Under the pieces are notes generated by a model, which saw only the letters and a list, made by a program, of their open reading frames with translations, ran no database searches and was not told the origin of the DNA. From NCBI GenBank assembly GCA_026392535.1, contig JAPLBX010000104.1, positions 1,599 to 10,826 on the forward strand: a DNA stretch of 9,228 bases, read 5' to 3'. Shown here in pieces: positions 1 through 5,424 of the stretch (positions are counted from its first letter, which is position 1; every line of letters begins with the position of its first letter). The translations under genes were made by a program, and so were the position numbers. This DNA is from Actinomycetota bacterium (GTDB taxonomy: Bacteria; Actinomycetota; Actinomycetes; S36-B12; UBA5976).

Positions 1-936
1 GCGATCAAAAACGCGTTCCATATTTAGAGTGCTGCCAGCAAGGGTTTTAGTGCCAGCGACCGTAACCACATCGTCTGCACAAGTAACCGCTAAACCACCT
101 AAGTTGTATTCGCCGTCAGGCATTCCAGCGGCGCTAATTGCATCTGTAATCGCTAAAAACTGGCGTTTTTTGGCTGTGTGGGCCAGTGCGATACTCAAAT
201 CGCCAACATGGTTTCCGTCAGTTATCACTTCAACGTTTAATCGCGCATCTGTCAGTGCAACATCAGCCAAGCCACTTTCGCGATGATGCAAAGAACGCAT
301 TGCATTAAACAAATGTGTTACAACAGTTGCACCTGCATCGACACCTGCGATTGCAAAGTTTGAAGTTGCATCTGAATGGCCGAGGGCAACTGTGACGCCA
401 TTTTGAACAAACTCTTTAATGGCGTCTATTGCACCTTCAAGCTCAGGTGCGATTGTGATCATTCTCAAATAACCATGTGAGACATTAAGGATTTTCTTCA
501 CCGAAGCAGAATCTGGAGCAGTTAATGCTGCTGGATTTTGCGCACCGCACTTTGCACTAGAAAGAAATGGTCCTTCAAGATGAACGCCTGCGATTACGTC
601 TTCAGAGACCAACGCAGAAAGTTTTTCAATCAGCACTACCTGCTTATCAACTGATGCGCTCACCAAACTTGCTAGTACGGAAGTTGTGCCATGCTTAAGG
701 TGGAAGTTTGCAACTGCCTTTGAATTAGAAATATCATCAAATGAAAAACCACCACCACCATGACAATGAATGTCAACGAAACCCGGAATCAAAATCCCAT
801 CTGTGGTGACATCTGTTTTTAGATTTATATCTTCGGAAATTTCAGTAATCAATCCTGTGATTTCATCAAAAACTAAAACACCATTAGAAATGACTTTCTC
901 AGGGGTGATTATTTTCGATGCTCGGATTGAAGTCAT
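1..936 (-). CDS. nagA: N-acetylglucosamine-6-phosphate deacetylase, C-terminal end cut by window edge
   Basis: This gene hydrolyses the acetyl group of GlcNAc-6-P to give GlcN-6-P and acetate in the cytoplasm, as a metal-dependent amidohydrolase. I translated 312 codons, open to window position 1; family members have about 380 residues, so roughly 70 are missing off the left edge. Visible motifs follow the family order: DIHCHGGG at 55-62 (metal-site His57 and His59), HLEGPF at 119-124 (metal ligand Glu121), GHSDA at 186-190 (His187), THLFNAM at 207-213 (His208), DGNH at 240-243, and ITDA at 263-266 with the likely catalytic Asp265. The ATG (934-936) lies 4 nt after the stop of the SIS gene and has no clear Shine-Dalgarno, which suggests translational coupling. 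A GalNAc-6-P deacetylase (AgaA) role cannot be excluded from motifs alone, but the GlcNAc context favours NagA. Confidence 0.95.
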   Translation of the reverse strand, partial: MTSIRASKIITPEKVISNGVLVFDEITGLITEISEDINLKTDVTTDGILIPGFVDIHCHGGGGFSFDDISNSKAVANFHLKHGTTSVLASLVSASVDKQVVLIEKLSALVSEDVIAGVHLEGPFLSSAKCGAQNPAALTAPDSASVKKILNVSHGYLRMITIAPELEGAIDAIKEFVQNGVTVALGHSDATSNFAIAGVDAGATVVTHLFNAMRSLHHRESGLADVALTDARLNVEVITDGNHVGDLSIALAHTAKKRQFLAITDAISAAGMPDGEYNLGGLAVTCADDVVTVAGTKTLAGSTLNMERVFDR

Positions 937-940
937 GAGT

Positions 941-1819
941 TCAGGATAGAACAACCGAGCGAGAAAGGTGACGCGGTTGGTCTGGATTGAAGTTGCGCTT
1001 TCGAGCTAGTTCGACAGCGGTGCGGTGGGCGAGGACTAAATGCGCCATTGGATCGATGTCGCGCGTTTCAAAGAATGCGCCTGTTGCTTCGACATCTGCT
1101 TGCAGATTGGCAGGTGGTGTGCCAAAGCACCAAACCACTCGACCAGGTTGTGCGATAGAGATTGGTCCGTGTCGGTAATCCATAGCTGGGTGTGTCTCAG
1201 CCCAAAATTGTGCTGTTTCGCGAGTTTTAAGTGCAGCTTCACTAGCCATCGCAATTGTCCAGCCAGTTCCAAGAAATGAAATCTGTTCAGCAGACGCATA
1301 TTGCTCAACTGATTCGCTCAGCATTGCCTTGGCCTGTTGGGCTGCCAAAGTTAGATCTTGACCAATATGAGCGCGAAGAAGTGCCAAAGTGCTGGTAGCA
1401 AAGCGGGTGGAAACCACAGATTTCTCAGATGCGAAGTCCAAAACGATCGAGTTATCAGCAGCTTTGGTGGCAGGGGAGTCGGGTTTTTCGGTGAAAACCA
1501 CAGTTGGGACCTTGCCCTTTAGGTTATTGAGTAAACCCACAGTTTCGGTGGTTGTGCCAGTGCGGGTGAGAGCAATTACCCGGTCATACGGACGGCTGTA
1601 GTTCATCTCGCTGGCGGTGAATGAATCAGCTTCCCCCTGCCCAGTGCTCTCACGGATCAGGGCAAATGCCATTGACATAAACCATGAAGTGCCACACCCC
1701 ACAACTGCTACGCGCTCACCTTTTTGGGGCAAAATGTCCCGAAATTGCGGTGCAAGGGCCGCTGCCTGCAACCAATTTTCTGGTTGGGTGTTTATCTCAT
1801 CGTCGATGTGAAAAGTCAT
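941..1819 (-). CDS. Two-SIS-domain sugar-phosphate isomerase/deaminase (GlmS-like without glutaminase; NagB-II/AgaS type)
   Basis: This 292-residue cytoplasmic protein resembles the isomerase half of GlmS but lacks the N-terminal glutaminase domain. Such stand-alone proteins often act as GlcN-6-P deaminases (NagB-II type), giving fructose-6-P and ammonia. SIS domain 1 spans about 30-155: GCGTSW at 41-46 and the phosphate-binding TRTGTTTET at 85-93, then EKSVVSTRFATS at 132-143. SIS domain 2 spans about 170-292: LGTGWT at 183-188 and ETHPAMDYRHGP at 208-219, which corresponds to the GlmS E..HGP catalytic region. The tail, DQPRHLSRSV at 280-289, matches the GlmS-type C-terminus. The ATG at 1817-1819 is supported by AGGAG (complement of 1828-1832) eight bases upstream. 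It is first in the leftward operon with nagA 4 nt downstream, so it likely takes the NagA product. AgaS-type (galactosamine) activity is the main alternative. Confidence 0.9.
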   Translation of the reverse strand: MTFHIDDEINTQPENWLQAAALAPQFRDILPQKGERVAVVGCGTSWFMSMAFALIRESTGQGEADSFTASEMNYSRPYDRVIALTRTGTTTETVGLLNNLKGKVPTVVFTEKPDSPATKAADNSIVLDFASEKSVVSTRFATSTLALLRAHIGQDLTLAAQQAKAMLSESVEQYASAEQISFLGTGWTIAMASEAALKTRETAQFWAETHPAMDYRHGPISIAQPGRVVWCFGTPPANLQADVEATGAFFETRDIDPMAHLVLAHRTAVELARKRNFNPDQPRHLSRSVVLS

Positions 1820-1837
1820 AAAAGGCGCTCCTGGGGT

Positions 1838-1856
1838 CTAAGCGGCACTCCGCTAG
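1838..1856 (-). promoter_or_regulatory. Leader hairpin upstream of the SIS gene ribosome-binding site
   Basis: Bases 1838-1845 and 1850-1856 are complementary (GCGG/CCGC core, extended by CTA/TAG with one bulged A) around a CACT loop, giving a 7 bp stem. In the leftward transcript it lies about 5 nt upstream of the AGGAG of the SIS gene. It could influence mRNA stability or translation, but no T-tract follows, so it is not a standard terminator. The structure is seen directly; its function is inferred. Confidence 0.35.
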
Positions 1857-1870
1857 GCGGATTACGGGAT

Positions 1871-1889
1871 TTATTGTAAAGTATCCTAA
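1871..1889. promoter_or_regulatory. Candidate operator: AT-rich imperfect palindrome
   Basis: The 19 bp stretch centred on 1880 has the form TTA-n3-TA-n3-TA-n3-TAA, with five of nine symmetric pairs complementary. ROK repressors generally bind AT-rich palindromes of about this length. The site overlaps the possible minus-strand -10 (1873-1878), where a repressor could block the SIS-nagA promoter. The symmetry is weak and could arise by chance. Confidence 0.28.
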
Positions 1890-1897
1890 CGCAAGAA

Positions 1898-1921
1898 GGT
1901 AGCCCTTTAACCGGGCAGACC
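1898..1921 (+). promoter_or_regulatory. Leader hairpin upstream of the ROK gene
   Basis: GCCC (1902-1905) pairs with GGGC (1913-1916) across a 7 nt loop. GGT (1898-1900) can pair with ACC (1919-1921) outside a small A/AG interior loop. This gives a 7 bp interrupted stem that ends about 18 nt before the GGAGG of the ROK gene. It may be part of the 5' leader or simply chance; no T-tract follows. Confidence 0.3.
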
Positions 1922-1947
1922 GATTATTACTAAACCTTGGAGGACCT

Positions 1948-3168
1948 ATGAGTGATTCAACCGCTCAGGTAGTTCCTTCCTATTTGCGTGAGTTAAATGA
2001 GCGCCGGGTCTTAGAGATACTGCGCGAACAAGGCCCAGCTCACGCTGCTCATATTGCCCGGCTTGCAAGTCTGTCGCGCCCAACCTCAGCACAGGTATTA
2101 CGCGCGCTAGTTGACGTTGGTCTAGTTGAAGAGCAAATTCCGATGAGCGGAGATCCCGGCCGAGCTAAATCAATGTTTTACGCAGTTTCAACTTTAGGTG
2201 CAGTCCTTAGTGTGGATATCGGTGCGAGATTTATTCGCGCATCTGTTGGCGATGTGAATGGAACCCAACTTGCCACCGCTAGTCATGCCTTAACTGAAAC
2301 AACTTTGGCAAGTGTTATTAAAACTATGCATTCAGTTGTTGATGAAGTCTTGGCAGAATCAAAATACACATCGAAAGATATTTTGAGTTTCGTGGTTGGG
2401 TCTCCTGGTGTTGTAGATCGCGAAGCTGGACAAATCGCAATCGCAGGAACTATTAGTGAACTCGAAGGTGTGAAACTTACAGAGCTTTTGGAAAAAGAAT
2501 TTGGTTTTAAACCAGTTATTGAAAACGATGTAAATTTAGTTGCAATTGCGGAACAAAATTTTGGTGCTGGAAAAAATGTTGATACTTTTGCAGTGTTATC
2601 AGTTGGTTCAGGTATCGGAGCGGGCTTGATTATTAATGGTCAGATACATCGCGGACATCGCGGAGCAGCAGGAGAAATCTTTTACATCCCACTCACTGGC
2701 GCTGACGATATCCGACATAACACTTCCGACCCATCTAGCGGAAACATCGAAACCTTTGCCGCCTCTGTAGCAAAAAACTACCCTGACTCCAAACTTGTTT
2801 CACCTTACAAAACAATTGAGATTTTTCAAGCAGCACGGGATAAGGATTCGCTCGCATTGGCAGTAGTAGCAAATGTTGCTATGCGAATTGCCCTCTATAT
2901 CTCAACGATTACTTCAGTGATTGACGTTGAATCTGTTGTCTTGAGTGGTGGTATCGGACGCCAATCCGATGTCTTGCTGGAAGAAATCCGAGCAGTGACC
3001 GCGAACATAGTTCCGTATGCTCCAAATATTGAAGTTACACAATTAGGTGACAACGCAGTTCTACTAGGCGCAAGCGCACTTGGCACAAAAATAGCTCAAA
3101 ACACCGTTTTTGCCCGAAGATCAAATGCATATTCCGCAGCACGTGAAACTGCAGACATAGCCTTATGA
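1948..3168 (+). CDS. ROK-family transcriptional regulator (sugar-responsive repressor)
   Basis: This 406-residue protein joins an N-terminal winged helix-turn-helix (about 15-75; ILREQGPAHAAHIARLASL with the recognition helix near 43-55) to a ROK sugar-kinase-like domain (about 84-385). Visible ROK motifs are VDIGARFIRASVGD at 89-102, GSPGVVD at 151-157, ENDVNLVAIAEQNFG at 192-206, VGSGIGAGLIINGQ at 219-232, GAAGEI at 239-244, and the C-terminal VLSGGIG at 331-337. The usual zinc-binding Cys cluster (CxCGxxGCxE) after the GEIGH motif is absent: the segment reads GEIFYIPL, and the region 245-275 has no Cys. A strong GGAGG lies 4 nt before the ATG. The gene is first in the rightward operon and divergent from SIS-nagA, as expected for a GlcNAc-pathway repressor induced by a GlcNAc-derived ligand. 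The ligand is inferred. Confidence 0.92.
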   Translation: MSDSTAQVVPSYLRELNERRVLEILREQGPAHAAHIARLASLSRPTSAQVLRALVDVGLVEEQIPMSGDPGRAKSMFYAVSTLGAVLSVDIGARFIRASVGDVNGTQLATASHALTETTLASVIKTMHSVVDEVLAESKYTSKDILSFVVGSPGVVDREAGQIAIAGTISELEGVKLTELLEKEFGFKPVIENDVNLVAIAEQNFGAGKNVDTFAVLSVGSGIGAGLIINGQIHRGHRGAAGEIFYIPLTGADDIRHNTSDPSSGNIETFAASVAKNYPDSKLVSPYKTIEIFQAARDKDSLALAVVANVAMRIALYISTITSVIDVESVVLSGGIGRQSDVLLEEIRAVTANIVPYAPNIEVTQLGDNAVLLGASALGTKIAQNTVFARRSNAYSAARETADIAL

Positions 3169-4151
3169 AATTAGCAGTAATCGGTGGCGGCTCTACTTAC
3201 ACACCAGAACTTATTGACGGCGTACTACTTCGACGAGATCGTTTGCCAATTAAAACTATTTCCCTTTGTGACATCAATCCCGAGCGGCTAAAGATCGTAA
3301 GTGATTTTGCCCGCCGGATGATCAATGCAGCTGGCGGTGGAATTGAAATTGAGACTACTGAAAGTCAAGCAGAAGCAGTTAAAGATGCAAGATTTGTGGT
3401 GAGTCAATTTCGAATTGGCCAACAAGCAGCTCGCCACCGCGATGAAATGCTCGGTCGTGAATTCAATCTAATTGGCCAGGAAACTGTTGGGGTTGGCGGG
3501 TTTGCAAAAGGTCTGCGCACAATTCCTGTGGCGCTAAAACTTGCTGATGTCATTTTGAAACACGCCCCGCAAGCACAACTATTAAATTTCACCAATCCAG
3601 CCGGCATGATTACCGAAGCTTTGCTTTCGCAGCGCCCCGAACTGAACACGATAGGGCTTTGTAATGTTCCTTGGAACATTAAGAATGAGATCTCCACGAC
3701 CTTAGATAAGCCTTTTAAGAGTCTGGATTTGGATTACATTGGACTAAATCATTTATCTTGGGTGCGCGGCCTGCGTTTTGAGGGCAAAGATTTATCGAAA
3801 GATGCAATTCGAGGTTTCCGCGGACACACAGGTAAACAAGCACCTGGTGATGATGATCCGATTTGGCAGCCAGAAGATATCGACGTCATAGACGCTATCC
3901 CGAATTACTATTTGCTTTATTACTACGAGACGCAACAATGGTTGGCCTATCAAAAGAAACATGCAACTCGCGCAAGTGAAGTAATGGAGATTGAAGCGCA
4001 GCTCTTTAAGAAATATCAAGATCCTGCGTTGGTTCACAAACCAGACGATTTAATGAAACGTGGCGGCGCTTACTACTCTGATTCGGCTGCCGAATTGATG
4101 GCAGATATCGCAACCGATGCCAACACTATAATGGCGCAGTCCCAGGAATGA
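3165..4151 (+). CDS. GH4 6-phospho-beta-glycosidase, N-terminal part (frameshifted gene)
   Basis: This is the first three-quarters of a GH4 enzyme, an NAD- and Mn-dependent hydrolase of 6-phospho-beta-glucosides (BglT/LicH/ChbF type; ChbF acts on phosphorylated chitobiose). Motifs are the NAD-binding IGGGSTYTPEL at 6-16, NFTNPAGMITEAL at 141-153, GLCNVPWN at 164-171 (metal-ligand Cys166), GLNHLSW at 193-199 (metal-ligand His196), IPNYYLLYYY at 245-254, and GGAYYSDSA at 300-308. The ATG overlaps the ROK stop as ATGA. Family identity is clear to about residue 322; the frame then shifts and stops after six unrelated residues. The rest of the enzyme continues in the -1 frame as the fragment ending at 4426. 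In family members a segment of the type VNTRNNG sits at this junction; here most of it is missing, so simple one-base correction would not restore it. The product is probably inactive unless the break is an assembly artefact. Confidence 0.85.
   Translation: MKLAVIGGGSTYTPELIDGVLLRRDRLPIKTISLCDINPERLKIVSDFARRMINAAGGGIEIETTESQAEAVKDARFVVSQFRIGQQAARHRDEMLGREFNLIGQETVGVGGFAKGLRTIPVALKLADVILKHAPQAQLLNFTNPAGMITEALLSQRPELNTIGLCNVPWNIKNEISTTLDKPFKSLDLDYIGLNHLSWVRGLRFEGKDLSKDAIRGFRGHTGKQAPGDDDPIWQPEDIDVIDAIPNYYLLYYYETQQWLAYQKKHATRASEVMEIEAQLFKKYQDPALVHKPDDLMKRGGAYYSDSAAELMADIATDANTIMAQSQE
4128..4151 (+). other. Frameshift junction in the GH4 gene with ATGA stop/start overlap
   Basis: The upstream frame reads ACT ATA ATG GCG and stops at TGA 4149-4151. 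The downstream GH4 frame is picked up at AAT GGC GCA (4130-4138, residues NGA). Base 4130 is shared by the last upstream and first downstream family codons. The upstream TGA overlaps an in-frame ATG of the downstream part (4148-4150) as ATGA, so termination-reinitiation could in principle yield a separate C-terminal chain. There is no slippery heptamer, which argues against programmed -1 frameshifting. Confidence 0.7.
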
Positions 4152-4426
4152 TTGCTGACACAGTTATGGAAATTCCTTGCACCATAAATGCAAAAGGTGC
4201 AACGCCAATATCGACTACTGCAATGCGCCCAGAAATGCATGCTTTGGTGAACATGGTGAAAGACTTTGAATTGCTCACGATTAAAGCTGCGGTCGACGGA
4301 GATGCAGAAGCAGCAATCAAAGCGTTGATTGCAAATCCACTGGGCCCTGACCTTTCACAAGCTCCAAAACTTTGGAAAAGATTGAAGGAAGAACATAAAG
4401 GTCTACTTGGAGCTCTCGATGACTAA
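4148..4426 (+). CDS. GH4 6-phospho-beta-glycosidase, C-terminal fragment after frameshift
   Basis: This 92-residue piece is the C-terminal part of the GH4 enzyme in the -1 frame relative to 3165-4151. It contains the family's MEIPCTINAKGA stretch (about 7-18), the helical HALVNMVKDFELLTIKAAV region (31-49), and the ANPLGPDL motif (62-69) typical of the GH4 C-terminus. Family resemblance actually begins upstream, near 4130 (NGAVPG), so 4148 is only the first available ATG, overlapping the upstream stop. There is no ribosome-binding site at usable spacing (AGGA touches the ATG). The reading frame remains open to its normal family end, which suggests the break is recent or artefactual. The end overlaps the kinase start by 8 bp. 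Alone it lacks the NAD and metal sites and cannot be an enzyme. Confidence 0.7.
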   Translation: MIADTVMEIPCTINAKGATPISTTAMRPEMHALVNMVKDFELLTIKAAVDGDAEAAIKALIANPLGPDLSQAPKLWKRLKEEHKGLLGALDD

Positions 4427-5417
4427 TTTTTATCTTGGCGTTGATTCAGGTGGAACAAAAACGCATGCGGCAATAATGAACACATCTGGACAAATCATTG
4501 GCGTTGGGGTTGCTGGAACCGGTAACTGGGAACGGGTTGGTTTAACGGCTTCAGTGCGCGAACTATTTGTTGCAATTGATGAGGCGTTGGCGGATGCGAA
4601 CGTCACACGATCCGAGGTTGGGTATGCGACTTTTGCACTTGCAGGTGTCGACTGGCCGAGCGATCAAGAAATGATTGCCAAGGCAATTTCTGATAATGGC
4701 CTTGGCTGCAAACCGGTGGTATTAAATGACGCATTCGCCGTTCTATATGCTGGAAGCCCAACGCGGGTTGGTATTGCGTCAATTGCTGGAACTGGTGGCA
4801 AGACGGTGGCAAGTGATGGTGTGCAAACTAAAGAAACCTTAGGTATGCACCTCGGCGAGGGCGGCGGTGCTGGTGAAATCGTTAGCCGGGCACTTGCAGT
4901 CATGGGACAAATGCATCACGGTCAACGAGCCAAGACTCCAATGTTTGATCGAGTGCTAAATGAGATGAATCAAAAAGATGGAAATAGTCTTTTCCAATCA
5001 GTTGCTCGCGAGAATCTGAGTATTGATGAAGCCATGGCACCTTTGTTCTTCGATCTTGCACTAGCCGGCGATGAAGCAGCTATTGAAATTGTTTCTGCAA
5101 CCGCGCGCCAACACGCTTTAGATGTCCTAGGACTAATTTCTCACATGAATTTCAATAGCCCGATTCCTCTAATCCGTGCAGGCGGACTTCATACTGCGGA
5201 AAATCAAGTCTTCGACGATGCGTTCAATCAGACCATCAAAAATTCAAAATATAAGTTTGAAACCAGTGTCTTGAAAGTTGTGCCAGTAGTTGGAGCTTTA
5301 ATGCATGCAGCTACGTCGAATAACGGGGCAATGACTCAAGAAGTCCGCGAGCAATTGATGAAAGATGCAACTGGGCGCAATCAAGATTTTCGATTAACGA
5401 ATTCTCAGGCTGGGTAG
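4419..5417 (+). CDS. BadF/BadG/BcrA/BcrD-type ATPase, probable N-acetylglucosamine kinase
   Basis: This 332-residue ASKHA-fold kinase probably phosphorylates GlcNAc (or a related amino sugar) at C6 with ATP in the cytoplasm. Motifs are the phosphate-1 loop GVDSGGTKTHAA at 7-18 (Asp9), ALAGVDWP at 73-80, the catalytic-region LNDAFAVL at 102-109 (Asp104), the IAGTGGKT phosphate-2 loop at 122-129, and the adenosine-site RAGGLH at 253-258. The segment that reads LGDEGS in most relatives is altered here to LGEGGGAGE (145-153), so substrate or rate may differ. I chose the ATG at 4419 over an upstream TTG at 4407 because GGAG (4409-4412) sits 6 nt before it. It overlaps the GH4 tail by 8 bp, so translation is likely coupled. 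Its place beside GH84 and the divergent nagA supports GlcNAc; glucosamine kinase is the alternative. Confidence 0.85.
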   Translation: MTNFYLGVDSGGTKTHAAIMNTSGQIIGVGVAGTGNWERVGLTASVRELFVAIDEALADANVTRSEVGYATFALAGVDWPSDQEMIAKAISDNGLGCKPVVLNDAFAVLYAGSPTRVGIASIAGTGGKTVASDGVQTKETLGMHLGEGGGAGEIVSRALAVMGQMHHGQRAKTPMFDRVLNEMNQKDGNSLFQSVARENLSIDEAMAPLFFDLALAGDEAAIEIVSATARQHALDVLGLISHMNFNSPIPLIRAGGLHTAENQVFDDAFNQTIKNSKYKFETSVLKVVPVVGALMHAATSNNGAMTQEVREQLMKDATGRNQDFRLTNSQAG

Positions 5418-5424
5418 GAGCAAA

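Larger units (their letters stand above)
1820..1947. promoter_or_regulatory. Divergent promoter/control region between the SIS-nagA and ROK operons
   Basis: This is the only substantial intergenic space in the window. It separates two divergent operons of one pathway, one of which starts with a ROK regulator, so shared control is likely. On the minus strand, TACAAT (complement of 1873-1878) is a reasonable -10 element, but I see no good -35 at 16-18 bp. On the plus strand no convincing -35/-10 pair is visible. The ROK start has GGAGG at 1939-1943. Hairpins and a palindrome within the region are listed separately. Confidence 0.6.

Noticed and set aside
29..286. Plus-strand open frame of 85 codons
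   Set aside because: It lies antisense to nagA, whose minus-strand translation shows all catalytic motifs; the plus frame resembles no family.
1831..1842. DasR-like GlcNAc operator (TGGTCTAGACCA type)
   Set aside because: Only a GGTCTA half-site (1835-1840) is present; the partner half is absent and the bases belong partly to the leader hairpin.
4124..4134. Programmed -1 ribosomal frameshift in GH4
   Set aside because: There is no X-XXY-YYZ slippery heptamer, and the family segment at the junction is missing as well, which frameshifting would not repair.
4407..4418. Upstream TTG start for the kinase gene
   Set aside because: The ATG at 4419 has GGAG at ideal spacing and begins directly before the conserved GVDSGGTKT loop; the TTG overlaps that ribosome-binding site.
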